Positions 34,009 to 42,994 of a stretch of 64,000 nucleotides of DNA are shown here, piece after piece. Origin of the DNA: Clostridia bacterium (lineage in GTDB: Bacteria; Bacillota; Clostridia; Oscillospirales; CAG-272); contig JAFTIL010000017.1 of NCBI GenBank assembly GCA_017456905.1, positions 1-64,000 of the forward strand. Direction: 5' to 3'. Every line of letters begins with the position of its first letter. The first letter of the stretch is position 1. The translations under genes and the position numbers were made by a program. Below the pieces are notes generated by a model that was not told where the DNA came from, did not search any database, and was given only the letters and a program-made list of their open reading frames with translations.

Positions 34009-34653
34009 ATGAAACTCATTTTATTGGGCGCTCCCGGCGCAGGTAAAGGTACTCAGGCGGCTAACATCACCGCTAAGTACAACATCCCCGTTGTGGCTAC
34101 CGGAGATATCCTCCGCGCAGCCAAGAGCGAAGGCACCGAGCTTGGCCTTTTGGCCAAGAGCTATATGGATGCCGGTAAGCTGGTTCCCGATGAGGTCATC
34201 ATTGGTCTCATCAAGGAGAAGCTGGCAAGCGACTCCTGCAAGAACGGCTATATTCTCGATGGTTTCCCCAGAACCATTCCTCAGGCCGAGGCGCTTGACG
34301 CCATGGGCGCTGAGGTGGACGCAGTCCTGTCTCTGGAGGTCGCCGACGAGAAGATCATCGAACGTATGAGCGGACGCAGAGTTTGCAAGTGCGGCGCATC
34401 CTATCATGTGGTTTACCTTCCTTCCAAGGTGGACGGCGTGTGCGATAAGTGCGGCGATGCTCTCTATATCAGAGACGACGACGCAGAAGCCACCGTTCGC
34501 AAGAGACTGGAAACCTTCCACGCACAGACCGAACCCCTGAAGGACTACTACGGTGCCAAGGGTCTCCTTGTCACGGTTCAAGGTCGTGAAGAGGTCGAAG
34601 ACACCACCGCTGCTGTTCTGGCAGCCCTGGAAGGCGTCGAGTGCGGGAAATAA
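34009..34653 (+). CDS. adk: Adenylate kinase, zinc-type
   Basis: 214 aa, long form. P-loop [10 protein letters not shown] at 8-17, NMP site TGDILRAA, and LID domain with Cys126, Cys128, Cys145 and Cys148. The first pair is C-x-C rather than the usual C-x-x-C, one residue short. Balances ATP, ADP and AMP. The ATG follows AGAGGAGGAATAACGAC, 84 bases after secY; that gap contains a 14-codon open frame of doubtful meaning. Confidence 0.97.
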   Translation: MKLILLGAPGAGKGTQAANITAKYNIPVVATGDILRAAKSEGTELGLLAKSYMDAGKLVPDEVIIGLIKEKLASDSCKNGYILDGFPRTIPQAEALDAMGAEVDAVLSLEVADEKIIERMSGRRVCKCGASYHVVYLPSKVDGVCDKCGDALYIRDDDAEATVRKRLETFHAQTEPLKDYYGAKGLLVTVQGREEVEDTTAAVLAALEGVECGK

Positions 34654-34675
34654 CTTCCTCTGAGGTATCCTGCTT

Positions 34676-35437
34676 ATGATACAACTTAAAAACGGTGATC
34701 AGATCAGGATCATGAAAGAAGCCGGACGAATCACGGGCGAGGCTTTGCTCGTCGCCCGTGACCACGTTCGCCCCGGTATCAGTACCTATGAGCTGGATCG
34801 CTTGGTGCGTGAACACATTGAGAAGTCAGGCGCAATACCTTCCTTCCTTGGCTATGGCGGATTTCCCGCCAGCGCGTGTATCAGCATCAACGATGAGGTC
34901 ATCCACGGCATCCCTTCCAAGAAAAGATTTCTTGAAGAAGGGGATATCGTGAAGATCGACGTGGGTGCCTTCTACAGAGGCTTCCACGGTGACAGCGCAC
35001 GGACGATCCCTGTGGGAAGGGTCAGCGATGAAGCACAGAAGCTCATCCAAGTGACCCGTGACAGCTTCTACGCAGGCCTTGCCATGCTACAGATCGGCAA
35101 TCGGCTGGGTGATCTTGGCCATGCCATCGATCAGTTGGTGGTCAGCAACGGCTATTCCACCGTTAAGCGCTATATCGGACACGGTGTGGGGCAGATGCTC
35201 CACGAGTCTCCCGACGTGCCGAACTACGGCACCCCCGGCAGAGGCACACGCCTTTGCATGGGTATGACCCTGGCCATTGAGCCCATGGTCAACGTGGGCG
35301 GCGAGGCAGTCCGAGAGCTTTCCGACGGCTGGACGGTCAAGACCGCAGACGGCTCGCTGTCTGCACACTACGAAAATTCTGTAGCGCTGACACAGGACGG
35401 CGTGATCAATCTGACCTGCATCGACCCCGATTTTTGA
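34676..35437 (+). CDS. map: Methionine aminopeptidase, type I
   Basis: 253 aa. Metal ligands are visible as Asp in KIDVGAFYRGFHGDSART (two Asp), His in YIGHGVGQMLHE, Glu in TLAIEPMVNVG and the final Glu in AHYENSVAL. It removes N-terminal Met from new proteins. ATG 34676 follows TGAGGTATCCTGCTT, 22 bases after adk. No KOW-domain protein gene lies between map and infA, as it does in some Clostridia. Confidence 0.97.
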   Translation: MIQLKNGDQIRIMKEAGRITGEALLVARDHVRPGISTYELDRLVREHIEKSGAIPSFLGYGGFPASACISINDEVIHGIPSKKRFLEEGDIVKIDVGAFYRGFHGDSARTIPVGRVSDEAQKLIQVTRDSFYAGLAMLQIGNRLGDLGHAIDQLVVSNGYSTVKRYIGHGVGQMLHESPDVPNYGTPGRGTRLCMGMTLAIEPMVNVGGEAVRELSDGWTVKTADGSLSAHYENSVALTQDGVINLTCIDPDF

Positions 35438-35487
35438 TGGGCGATGCACCGAAACAATGAAAAAATCAATCAAAGGGAGGGATTCTT

Positions 35488-35706
35488 CTGTCTAAGGACG
35501 ATGTTATTGAGTTTGAAGGTGTGGTAGAAGAGGCACTGCCCAACGCCACCTTCAAGGTGAGACTTCCCAACGGCCACGTGGTGACCGCTCACATCTCTGG
35601 GAAGCTCCGTATGAATTATATCCGTATTTTGCCGGGCGACCACGTAACCATCGAGGTGTCTGTTTACGACCTCGATAAGGGCCGCATCACCTGGCGTTCC
35701 AAGTGA
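35488..35706 (+). CDS. infA: Translation initiation factor IF-1 with CTG start
   Basis: Read from CTG 35488 the product is 72 aa, the exact IF-1 length, beginning (M)[20 protein letters not shown] and including [19 protein letters not shown]. There is no in-frame ATG, GTG or TTG at the expected start; the CTG is 7 bases after GGGAGG. The first GTG in frame (35521) would delete eleven conserved residues. IF-1 blocks the A-site during initiation. A weak CTG start suggests regulated translation, as known for the AUU start of infC. Confidence 0.9.
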   Translation: MSKDDVIEFEGVVEEALPNATFKVRLPNGHVVTAHISGKLRMNYIRILPGDHVTIEVSVYDLDKGRITWRSK

Positions 35707-35749
35707 TACGATAAAAACCTAATTCTCAAGAAAGGTATGGTAATCACAA

Positions 35750-35863
35750 ATGAAAGTGAAGCCGTCCGTTAAGAAGATCTGCGAAAAGTGCAAGATCATC
35801 AAGAGAAAAGGCAAGGTCATGGTCATCTGCGAGAACCCCAAGCACAAGCAGAGACAGGGCTAA
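35750..35863 (+). CDS. rpmJ: 50S ribosomal protein L36, zinc type
   Basis: 37 aa: [20 protein letters not shown], with zinc ligands C11, C14, C27 and H32 and ending NPKHKQRQG. The smallest 50S protein. Ribosome binding site AAAGGTATGG is weaker than at neighbouring genes. It lies between infA and rpsM as usual. Confidence 0.97.
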   Translation: MKVKPSVKKICEKCKIIKRKGKVMVICENPKHKQRQG

Positions 35864-35987
35864 TTGCTGATTCTGATTAAATAAGACCGCTGAAAACCAC
35901 GGCTCGGACGTCGCAGGTTTCAGCCATCCGCTCCAAAAGGAGCCGCTCCTAAGAGAGCAACAAAATCACACAGAGAGGTGTAAAGAA
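35864..35987 (+). promoter_or_regulatory. Structured 124-base spacer before rpsM
   Basis: GCTGAAA (35889-35895) pairs with TTTCAGC (35918-35924), with CC/GG extending the stem. It is followed by GCTCC-aaaa-GGAGC (35930-35943). No T tract follows. Candidate control element of the rpsM-rpsK-rpsD segment. Confidence 0.5.
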
Positions 35988-36356
35988 ATGGCTCGTATAG
36001 CTGGTGTTGATATTCCCAACAACAAGCGCGTTGAGATCGCTTTGACCTACATCTACGGAATCGGCCGCAAGAGCGCTAACGACATCCTCGCTGCTACCGG
36101 TATCAATCCCGATACCCGTGCAAAGGATCTGTCCGAGGACGAGATTGCTAAGCTCCGTGATGAGATCGAAAACTCTTATAACGTGGAAGGTGACCTTCGC
36201 CGTGAGGTTTCTCTGAACATCAAGAACCTGGTTGAGATCAACTGCTACCGCGGTATCCGTCACAGAAAGGGTCTGCCTGTGAGAGGTCAGCGCACCAAGA
36301 CCAACGCAAGAACCCGCAAGGGTCCTGCAAAGACCATCGCAAACAAGAAGAAGTAA
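35988..36356 (+). CDS. rpsM: 30S ribosomal protein S13
   Basis: 122 aa. Opens [20 protein letters not shown] with [12 protein letters not shown], and has the tail [19 protein letters not shown]13 touches P-site tRNA and the 50S bridge. The ATG follows AGAGAGGTGTAAAGAA. Confidence 0.98.
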   Translation: MARIAGVDIPNNKRVEIALTYIYGIGRKSANDILAATGINPDTRAKDLSEDEIAKLRDEIENSYNVEGDLRREVSLNIKNLVEINCYRGIRHRKGLPVRGQRTKTNARTRKGPAKTIANKKK

Positions 36357-36372
36357 AGGAGTGGCATGAACA

Positions 36373-36774
36373 ATGGCAAAGAATGATAAAGCCTCCAGAG
36401 GCATCAAGAAGCGCCGCGAGAGAAAAAATATCGAAAAGGGCGCAGTTCATATCCAGTCTACCTTCAATAACACGATCGTTACCATCACCGATGTGAACGG
36501 CAACGCTATTTCCTGGGCTTCTGCCGGTGAGCTCGGCTTCAAGGGCTCCCGTAAGTCCACCCCCTTCGCTGCTCAGTCCGCTTCCGAGACCGCTGCTAAG
36601 ATCGCAGTTGATCACGGCCTGAAGAGCGTTGAGGTGTACGTGAAGGGCCCCGGCTCGGGACGTGAGTCCGCAATCCGTGCACTGGAGACTGTTGGTCTGC
36701 AGATCACTCTGATCCGCGACGTGACCCCCATTCCCCACAACGGCTGCAGACCCCCCAAGCGCAGACGTGTTTAA
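36373..36774 (+). CDS. rpsK: 30S ribosomal protein S11
   Basis: 133 aa. Carries [20 protein letters not shown] and the C-terminal [19 protein letters not shown]. It lies on the 30S platform beside the mRNA exit. The ATG follows AAAGGAGTGGCATGAACA. Confidence 0.98.
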   Translation: MAKNDKASRGIKKRRERKNIEKGAVHIQSTFNNTIVTITDVNGNAISWASAGELGFKGSRKSTPFAAQSASETAAKIAVDHGLKSVEVYVKGPGSGRESAIRALETVGLQITLIRDVTPIPHNGCRPPKRRRV

Positions 36775-36793
36775 TTCATAGGAGGATAGAAAC

Positions 36794-37420
36794 ATGGCAA
36801 GATATACAGGACCTGCGTGCAAACTGTGCCGCAGAGAAGGTAAGAAGCTGTACCTCAAGGGCGATCGCTGCATCAGCGGCAAGTGCGCACTTGAGCGCAG
36901 AACGTCTCGTCCCGGTCAGCATGGTGCTGATGTCAAGAAGATGAGAGAATATGGTATGCAGCTCAGAGAGAAGCAGACCACCAAGAGATACTACGGTGTT
37001 CTCGAGAAGCAGTTCAGAAACCTCTATGAGGAGGCTGCCCGCAAGGAGGGTATGACCGGTGAGAACCTGCTGATCCTGCTCGAGAGAAGACTTGACAACG
37101 TCGTTTACCGCATGGGTATGGCCGAGTGCCGCCGTGATGCCCGTCAGCTCGTTCTGCACGGTCACTTCACTGTTAACGGCAAGAAGGTCAACATTCCTTC
37201 CTTCGTCGTGAAGCCCGGTGACGTGATCTCCGTTAAGGAGTCCAGCCGCGCATCCGTGAAGTTCAAGGGCCTGGCAGAGTCCGAGGGCGGCGCAAGAGTG
37301 CCCAAGTGGCTGGAGTCCGACAAGGCTAACTTCACCGCTAAGGTGATCGCTATGCCCGCTCGTGAGGATATCGACTTCGAATTCAACGAGCAGCTGATCG
37401 TCGAGCTCTATTCCAAGTAA
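36794..37420 (+). CDS. rpsD: 30S ribosomal protein S4, zinc type
   Basis: 208 aa. The N-terminal Cys knot has C9, C12, C26 and C31 ([16 protein letters not shown]), the zinc-binding form. The S4 RNA-binding domain follows with [20 protein letters not shown] and [21 protein letters not shown]4 starts 30S assembly and in E. coli represses the alpha operon. The ATG follows AGGAGGATAGAAAC. Its gene is followed by a structured spacer before rpoA. Confidence 0.98.
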   Translation: MARYTGPACKLCRREGKKLYLKGDRCISGKCALERRTSRPGQHGADVKKMREYGMQLREKQTTKRYYGVLEKQFRNLYEEAARKEGMTGENLLILLERRLDNVVYRMGMAECRRDARQLVLHGHFTVNGKKVNIPSFVVKPGDVISVKESSRASVKFKGLAESEGGARVPKWLESDKANFTAKVIAMPAREDIDFEFNEQLIVELYSK

Positions 37421-37567
37421 TACCCAAAGGATTCATGTGGGTACTGCTTGGGATAGATCCAAGACCAGCACCCCCGAGCGCCTTCGGGCACCGCTGTGGA
37501 TCCCAAGATGGATACACGGCATCGGAAACTTGTTTTCCCCAAATAGCAGAAGGAGGTTTTATTTGGA
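37421..37567 (+). promoter_or_regulatory. Structured 147-base spacer before rpoA
   Basis: TACCCA...TGGGTA (37421-37443), then a long-range stem CTTGGGAT (37448-37455) with ATCCCAAG (37500-37507). This stem encloses a CCAGC/GCTGTGG stem and a CCCGA...TCGGG hairpin. It ends at AGAAGGAGG. The nested fold directly follows rpsD, so S4 feedback on rpoA is a natural hypothesis. Confidence 0.55.
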
Positions 37568-38542
37568 ATGATCGAGATTGAAAAGCCTAATATCACGACT
37601 GCGAACCTCAGCAATGACGGTACCTGCGGTACCTTTATCGTAGAGCCCTTGGAAAGAGGCTACGGTATTACCCTCGGTAACTCTCTGCGCCGCGTTTTGA
37701 TGAGCTCTCTGCCCGGTGTGGCTGTGACCTCCATCAAGATCGACAACGTGCAGCACGAGTTCTCTACTGTTCCCGGTATCCTTGAGGATGTTACCGAGAT
37801 CGTACTGAACGTGAAGGGTATCACCGCTAAGCTGATGACCCCCGGCCCTAAGACGGTCACCATTGACGTTACCGGTGATCATGAGATCACTGCCGGCGAC
37901 ATCAAGCAGGACGCTGACATCGTTATTCTCAACCCTGACCACCACATCGCCACCCTGTCTGGCAACGATCGCTTCTACATGGAGCTGACCTTTGACAACG
38001 GCCGCGGCTACGTGTCTCAGGAGAGAAACAAGCAGATCCATAACGAACAGCCCGGGATGACCACATCCGCTCCCATCGGCACCATCTTCACCGACTCTAT
38101 CTATACCCCCGTGTATAAGGTAAGCTACGATGTGGAGAACACCCGTGTGGGCAACATCACGGACTACGATAAGCTGACCTTGGATGTGGTGACCAACGGT
38201 ACCATTTCCGCAAAGGAAGCGATTTCTCTTGCAGCCAAGATTCTCAACGAGCATCTCAACTTGTTTGTGGATTTGTCTGATGAAGCAAAGAAGGCTGAAA
38301 TCATGATTGAGAGAGAAGAGACCAAGAAAGAAAAGGTTCTTGAGATGACCATTGAGGAGCTTGACATGTCTGTCCGCAGCTTCAACTGTTTGAAGCGCGC
38401 AGGCATTGATACTGTCGAGGATCTGACCAACAAGACCGAGGAAGAGATGATCAAGGTTCGCAACCTCGGTAAGAAATCGCTGGAAGAAGTTATCCAGAAG
38501 CTGCACTCCCTCGGCCTTGATCTGAAGAAGGTCGAAGAGTAA
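37568..38542 (+). CDS. rpoA: RNA polymerase subunit alpha
   Basis: 324 aa. The N-terminal dimerisation domain has [20 protein letters not shown]; the C-terminal domain has [20 protein letters not shown] and [15 protein letters not shown]. It assembles RNA polymerase and contacts UP elements. The start ATG follows AGAAGGAGGTTTTATTTGGA, a spacing that is long (about 11 bases). Confidence 0.99.
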   Translation: MIEIEKPNITTANLSNDGTCGTFIVEPLERGYGITLGNSLRRVLMSSLPGVAVTSIKIDNVQHEFSTVPGILEDVTEIVLNVKGITAKLMTPGPKTVTIDVTGDHEITAGDIKQDADIVILNPDHHIATLSGNDRFYMELTFDNGRGYVSQERNKQIHNEQPGMTTSAPIGTIFTDSIYTPVYKVSYDVENTRVGNITDYDKLTLDVVTNGTISAKEAISLAAKILNEHLNLFVDLSDEAKKAEIMIEREETKKEKVLEMTIEELDMSVRSFNCLKRAGIDTVEDLTNKTEEEMIKVRNLGKKSLEEVIQKLHSLGLDLKKVEE

Positions 38543-38652
38543 GCACATCGTTGCGAGACGCAACTTAGCATTAACGTTTTCGGTCTGCGGGGACGGGAAA
38601 GTCCCCGAGGCCATGCATAAAACAGCTACACAAACAACAGCAGAAGGAGGCA
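38543..38652 (+). promoter_or_regulatory. Structured 110-base spacer before rplQ
   Basis: Perfect hairpins GTTGCG-aga-CGCAAC (38550-38564) and GGGGAC-gggaaa-GTCCCC (38589-38606), the latter flanked by GGTCTGC and GAGGCC. Then AGAAGGAGG. Confidence 0.5.
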
Positions 38653-39075
38653 ATGAAAATGCCCGGAACCAGAAAACTCGGCAGACCTACCGACCAGAGA
38701 AAAGCAATGCTCCGCGGTATGGTTACTCTGCTTCTTGAGAACGGCCAGGTCATCACTACTGTGACCAGAGCTAAGGAAGTCCGTTCCATCGCAGAGAAGA
38801 TGATCACCCTTGGTAAGGAGAACACCCTGGCAAGCTATCGTCAGGCTCTCGCTTACATCACCAAGGAGAGCGTTGCTAAGAAGGTGTTCACCGATTACGC
38901 TTCCCTTTACGCAGATCGTAAGGGCGGCTACACCCAGATGTATAGACTGGGCGCTCGCAGAGGCGACGGTGCAGAGACCGCTGTCATTAAGATGGTGGAC
39001 TATGTAAAGGCCGCTCCTGTAGAGGAGAACAGCAAGAAGGCAGCCAAGAAGGCTGACAAGGCAGACGCTGAGTAA
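38653..39075 (+). CDS. rplQ: 50S ribosomal protein L17
   Basis: 140 aa; the core ends near residue 120, followed by a Lys/Ala tail (KKAAKKADKADAE). It contains PGTRKLGRPTDQRKAMLRGM, diagnostic, and RAKEVRSIAEKMITLGKE. L17 surrounds the tunnel exit. The ATG follows AGAAGGAGGCA. It is the last gene of the cluster: a terminator comes next, and no cobalt/ECF transporter, truA, rplM or rpsI follows as in many Firmicutes. Confidence 0.98.
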   Translation: MKMPGTRKLGRPTDQRKAMLRGMVTLLLENGQVITTVTRAKEVRSIAEKMITLGKENTLASYRQALAYITKESVAKKVFTDYASLYADRKGGYTQMYRLGARRGDGAETAVIKMVDYVKAAPVEENSKKAAKKADKADAE

Positions 39076-39087
39076 TTGATCAGATCC

Positions 39088-39121
39088 AGCCCTCCTCCGA
39101 GGATTTCGGGGGAGGGCTTTG
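39088..39121 (+). terminator. Terminator of the S10-spc-alpha cluster
   Basis: GCCCTCCTCCGA and TCGGGGGAGGGC form a long stem followed by TTTGG, 14 bases after the rplQ stop. Confidence 0.85.
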
Positions 39122-39224
39122 GACTTTGATAAAGCAGGCGTGGTTTTAGATGAATAAAGCGTCATTTGAGAACAAAATATTTCGTTCAAGTGGCGGTTTA
39201 TGGATTTAAAACACGGGAGGCAAT

Positions 39225-40181
39225 ATGATGTATATCACACAACAATTTGACGTAAAGCCTGTTACCGACTTTTATAATCGCATGAGAAACACCTCGAAAG
39301 ACGGACTTTGCCTGCGCCCCATCACCGAGGAGACCGCCGCTTGGTGGTTTTTTGGCAGGGATCGCGTCAGCTTTGCCGCCGTGGACGAGAATGAAATGGT
39401 TGGCTTTGTTTCGGGTGTTTATCTACCCGAACGAAAGACGGGCTACCTGTCCTATCTTTGTATTGCACCCGAGCATCGTGGTCAGGGAATTGCCCGAAAT
39501 TTGATGGATAGAGCGGAGGAAGGTTTGCTTGCCTTTGACGGATGCGAAAAGCTGGATGTGGTGTTCCACAATCCCGTCAATCTCCCGTGGTACGTAGCAG
39601 AGGACGGCGGACATTACCATCCCTGTGTGCCGGGAGTGGACGCATCTTCAGGATTGTTTGATTTCCTTGCCCACCGTGGTTGGAATGAATTCGTCAGACA
39701 AAATGCCTATTACCGCCCGCTGGAAGGCTATACGGATCCGCCTCAGATGGCGGAGGTTCGGGCAGGGCTTGGGGCAGCGGGGATCGAGGTGACTCTGTAT
39801 AATCCCGACAAACATCATGGTCTGGCTGAGCTGTTTGACAATATTGGCAACCCCGGTTGGAAGGCACAGGTTATGGCCAACACAGACAAGCCCATCGTGG
39901 TAGCGGTGGATCACAACGCCAACGATCTGGTGGTAGCCTATACGGGTCCGCTGTCGGTTAGCGAAGGCCGAGGCAATTTCTGCGGTATCGGCACACGCAA
40001 AGAATATCGCGGGCGAGGCATCGGTAAAGTGGTGTTTTGTGAAATGTGCACCCGCCACGCGCAAAACGGTGGAGAATTCATGTCTCTGTATACCGGTGCG
40101 AACAACCCCGCACGGAATATTTACGAGGCCGCCGGGTTCTACGTGGTCAGGAGCTTTGCGAATATGAGAAAAATGAAATAA
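39225..40181 (+). CDS. Tandem GNAT-family acetyltransferase
   Basis: 318 aa holding two GNAT domains. The first has acetyl-CoA motif A YLCIAPEHRGQGIARNLMDR at about 77-96; the second has CGIGTRKEYRGRGIGKVVFC at about 250-269. Both keep the R/Q-x-x-G-x-G/A loop, so both might bind acetyl-CoA. The acceptor is unknown. The start may be ATG 39225 or 39228; GGGAGGCAAT precedes. It is probably monocistronic between the ribosomal terminator and the SDR gene. Confidence 0.88.
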   Translation: MMYITQQFDVKPVTDFYNRMRNTSKDGLCLRPITEETAAWWFFGRDRVSFAAVDENEMVGFVSGVYLPERKTGYLSYLCIAPEHRGQGIARNLMDRAEEGLLAFDGCEKLDVVFHNPVNLPWYVAEDGGHYHPCVPGVDASSGLFDFLAHRGWNEFVRQNAYYRPLEGYTDPPQMAEVRAGLGAAGIEVTLYNPDKHHGLAELFDNIGNPGWKAQVMANTDKPIVVAVDHNANDLVVAYTGPLSVSEGRGNFCGIGTRKEYRGRGIGKVVFCEMCTRHAQNGGEFMSLYTGANNPARNIYEAAGFYVVRSFANMRKMK

Positions 40182-40199
40182 ATTATTGCTTGAAGGAGT

Positions 40200-40312
40200 A
40201 CGGGCGAAGGAAACTTTTTGAAAAAAGTTTCCCTTGGAGTCTCGTTTCGGTTCGGTCACGCCACGGCTCTGACTGCCACTGGCAGTCATTCACTACCGCG
40301 TCGTTTCTTCGC
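40200..40312 (+). repeat. Hairpin-rich intergenic element
   Basis: GGAAACTTTTTgAAAAAAGTTTCC (about 40207-40230) is a long palindrome, and GACTGCC-act-GGCAGTC lies at about 40270-40286. The sequence reads as a non-coding repeat rather than an extension of the SDR gene. Other copies are not evident in this window. Confidence 0.45.
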
Positions 40313-40379
40313 TACCCTTCAAAAACCTTTAAAACAAATAAAATTTGCAAACAATGCTAGGAAAGGGTCAACAGAAAAA

Positions 40380-41099
40380 ATGAAACGGATTTTGATCAGC
40401 GGCGGTTCACGCGGGATTGGTCGGGGCTTAGTAGAAGCCTTTGGCCGAAACGGTGACAAGGTCGCGTTTATCTATAAAAATAACCATGAGGCCGCCGAGG
40501 AAGTAGCCAAGACCACAGGGGCTGTAGCCATCTGTGCGGACGTATCAGATCCCAACCAGGTCCGCCGCGCCGTGAAGGAAGCAGAGCAGGCCTTGGGTGG
40601 CTCTGTTGAAATGCTTATCAACAATGCGGGTATCTCTCTCATTTCGGTCATGCAGGACGTGACCGACGCACAATGGCGCGAGATATTGGACACCAATCTG
40701 TCGGGGGCGTTTTATCTTTCCCGCGAGGTGCTGTCGGGGATGATCTCGGCGAAAAAGGGACGAATCATCCACATCGGTTCCATGTGGGGGAAGGTAGGCG
40801 CTTCGTGCGAGGTAGCATATTCTGCGGCAAAGGCGGGCTTGCGGGGCTTGACTTTGTCCATGGCGAAGGAACTGGCACCTTCGGGAATTACGGTCAACTG
40901 TGTGGAGCCTGGGGTCATTGATACCGCCATGAACGCCAAGCTGGGCAAAGAGACCCTCGCAGCCCTTGTGGACGAAACCCCTGTGGGTCGTCTCGGAACC
41001 CCTGAGGACGTCAGTGCGGCTGTCTTGTTCCTGGCTTCCGATGCAGCTTCCTTCATCACGGGCCAATTCCTCACCGTGGATGGCGGATTTGCATTGTAA
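40380..41099 (+). CDS. Short-chain dehydrogenase/reductase, FabG-like
   Basis: 239 aa. NAD(P) loop SGGSRGIGRGL (TGxxxGxG type, Thr replaced by Ser), LINNAGIS, and the active site Ser in HIGSMWGKVGASCEVAYSAA, with Tyr and Lys in YSAAK. The C-terminus has GQFLTVDGGFAL. Probably a 3-oxoacyl-ACP or similar reductase, though no fatty-acid genes are near. ATG 40380 is chosen because MKRILISGG is the normal family start; the upstream frame is a repeat. The ribosome binding site is weak (AGGAAAGGGTC, about 10 bases away). Confidence 0.88.
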   Translation: MKRILISGGSRGIGRGLVEAFGRNGDKVAFIYKNNHEAAEEVAKTTGAVAICADVSDPNQVRRAVKEAEQALGGSVEMLINNAGISLISVMQDVTDAQWREILDTNLSGAFYLSREVLSGMISAKKGRIIHIGSMWGKVGASCEVAYSAAKAGLRGLTLSMAKELAPSGITVNCVEPGVIDTAMNAKLGKETLAALVDETPVGRLGTPEDVSAAVLFLASDAASFITGQFLTVDGGFAL

Positions 41100-41110
41100 A
41101 AGAAAAACGT

Positions 41111-41332
41111 ATGGACACGGTCAAGTTTGACAAAGTGAACAACCCCGTGAAAATGGTGGAACGTCAAGGTCTTTATGGTCCGGAGACAGGCAACACCTGT
41201 GCGGGCTTTGTGTCGGCAGAAAACCGCTCCTGCAGGGGCGAATGTGATGTGCACGTCACGGGTGACAGTCAGCTTGCGGTCATTCACCATGACAATCCCA
41301 TGAGTATCAGTGGCGAAAACTTCCAATCTTAA
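41111..41332 (+). CDS. Possible small protein, 73 aa
   Basis: Begins 11 bases after the SDR stop, with codon choice like real genes here (third-position G/C). It has no recognised motif, membrane segment or good ribosome binding site. It carries three Cys (NTCAG, RSCRGEC). It could be a co-transcribed small protein or the remnant of a larger gene. The opposite strand is also open, so I am unsure. Confidence 0.35.
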   Translation: MDTVKFDKVNNPVKMVERQGLYGPETGNTCAGFVSAENRSCRGECDVHVTGDSQLAVIHHDNPMSISGENFQS

Positions 41333-41546
41333 AAAAATAAAAATTTTTTCTGTTTGGTGTAAGATTTGCCATAAAAAAGGTGTCTATATATATGAGGGGC
41401 TTTTATCCAATGGCGTTTAGCTCTTGGTTTTTCGACATTTATCCCAAAATCGCACCAATTATCCCAATTTTTCTTCAAGGCGGCTATTTTGTGGTATGAT
41501 ATGATCAAATCAAGAGTCACGATTATATTTCAAGGAGGATCTTCAT

Positions 41547-42980
41547 ATGAAACAAACCATTAAGAGAATGCTTTGCGGTCTGCTGATTGCCACTCTTGTA
41601 CTCCCTATTGCCATAAGTTTAACTTCCTGCTCGGATACCCTTCGTTTAAATACTTTGAAGGAACCAGAACGCGCGGTGGAGTTTGTGAACATCCTGAACA
41701 AGCGTATGGAGAGCCAGAATTCTTATGTTGCCGAAATGGAGGCGAATATTGTCATGGAACTCTATCGCACGGAGATCTCCATGACTGCTACAGGTACTGA
41801 GATCGTCTATGGACAGGGATCGAGTGACTATTTCACCCAAACCGAGACTCATCAGGTCATGACGGTGAACGGTTCCAAGACCGAAATGACCACTATAGAG
41901 GGCTTTGCTGACGGGAAAATGTTCTATTATTCCGCAGGAAACGGTGTGAGGACCGTCAAGCTTTGGTCGGCGCTGTCTTGTGACGATTACGTGGCTTTTG
42001 ATAAGACTTATAACACGACTGACGGCTTGGACGATGACATCATGGCCTCTGAAGCCGCTACCCGCACGTGTATACAGAACGACGATAAGACCTGGACTGC
42101 TACCTATACGGATTACACAGCGGAGGGACTCAAGGCCTTTGAAAGTATCATGAGCGGTTTGGATTCTTACATGAAAGACGTCCGCATGGCAGACGTGATG
42201 GTGACGGTGACGGCAAGTGCGGATCTGCTTCCGTCGTCTATGGAGATGGAATTTGTCTTTGAGCCTGTGGAAGAGGGCGATGACGTGGAGCTTCCCACCA
42301 TGAGCGCCAAGGCCGTTTATAAGGACATCGGTACCACCGAGGCCGTTGAAGTGGATTTGACCAACTACGACGAGGTCGTTGACCTGCGAGTGGTTACCAT
42401 TGTGGAAAAGTCTCTTCAGGACTTCCTCAATGCGGACACAGCGGAATTCAAGGTCGTGACGACACAGAACGTCAAAGTTTCCGGACAAACGAGCAACAGC
42501 ACTGAGACCGACGAGGGTAGCTTTGAAATGGGTGAGAGTGGCTATACCTTTGATATTGATGCCCGCGTTGGTTTTACAAAATATGACATTACTTACAAGG
42601 ACGAGGTCTATCGCATTATGAAGGGTGACCAAAAGCAGTCCCAAAAGTATTGGACCGAAGCTGAGGCCAGGGCTTATATCAAGGGCCTTCTGGATCCCTC
42701 CTCGTTCTCTGATTCCATCGTGCGAAATATTGAAAAGGACGAGGAGGCTTCGACGGACGGTAAGGCGGTATACCTGATCAAGATAAAGACCCCGGATCTG
42801 ACCCAGTACGAAAGTGCGCTGGGTGGAGTGAATCTGTCGGGTGTGGCGACGATGAAGGTAACCATTGAGGATGGCCGCATGACCGAACAATACTACGAGC
42901 TCAGTATGTCCGCAGGGAACCAGTATAAGATCGTGGTCACCGCCACCTGTACCTATATCAGTTACACCGAAACCGATTGA
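41547..42980 (+). CDS. Lipoprotein of unknown function, paralogue A
   Basis: 477 aa. Signal peptide with MLCGLLIATLVLPIAISLTS and lipobox Cys at about 28, so membrane-anchored outside the cell. The mature part is beta-rich and acidic with ATRTCIQNDDKTWTATYTDY and LLDPSSFSDSIVRNIEKDEE, both repeated with changes in the following gene. The family is unknown; the look (long beta strands, paired TFDI and VTIEDGRMTEQ segments) recalls periplasmic LolA/LppX-type lipid-binding folds, but this is only an impression. The ATG follows AAGGAGGATCTTCAT. Spacing to the paralogue is 14 bases, so one operon. Confidence 0.8.
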   Translation: MKQTIKRMLCGLLIATLVLPIAISLTSCSDTLRLNTLKEPERAVEFVNILNKRMESQNSYVAEMEANIVMELYRTEISMTATGTEIVYGQGSSDYFTQTETHQVMTVNGSKTEMTTIEGFADGKMFYYSAGNGVRTVKLWSALSCDDYVAFDKTYNTTDGLDDDIMASEAATRTCIQNDDKTWTATYTDYTAEGLKAFESIMSGLDSYMKDVRMADVMVTVTASADLLPSSMEMEFVFEPVEEGDDVELPTMSAKAVYKDIGTTEAVEVDLTNYDEVVDLRVVTIVEKSLQDFLNADTAEFKVVTTQNVKVSGQTSNSTETDEGSFEMGESGYTFDIDARVGFTKYDITYKDEVYRIMKGDQKQSQKYWTEAEARAYIKGLLDPSSFSDSIVRNIEKDEEASTDGKAVYLIKIKTPDLTQYESALGGVNLSGVATMKVTIEDGRMTEQYYELSMSAGNQYKIVVTATCTYISYTETD

Positions 42981-42994
42981 AAGGAGTATCACTC

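Noticed and set aside
35521-35706. GTG start for infA
   Set aside because: Would remove eleven conserved residues and has no ribosome binding site at the right distance.
40218-40379. N-terminal extension of the SDR gene
   Set aside because: Runs through a palindromic repeat; SDR proteins start at the MKRILISGG position.
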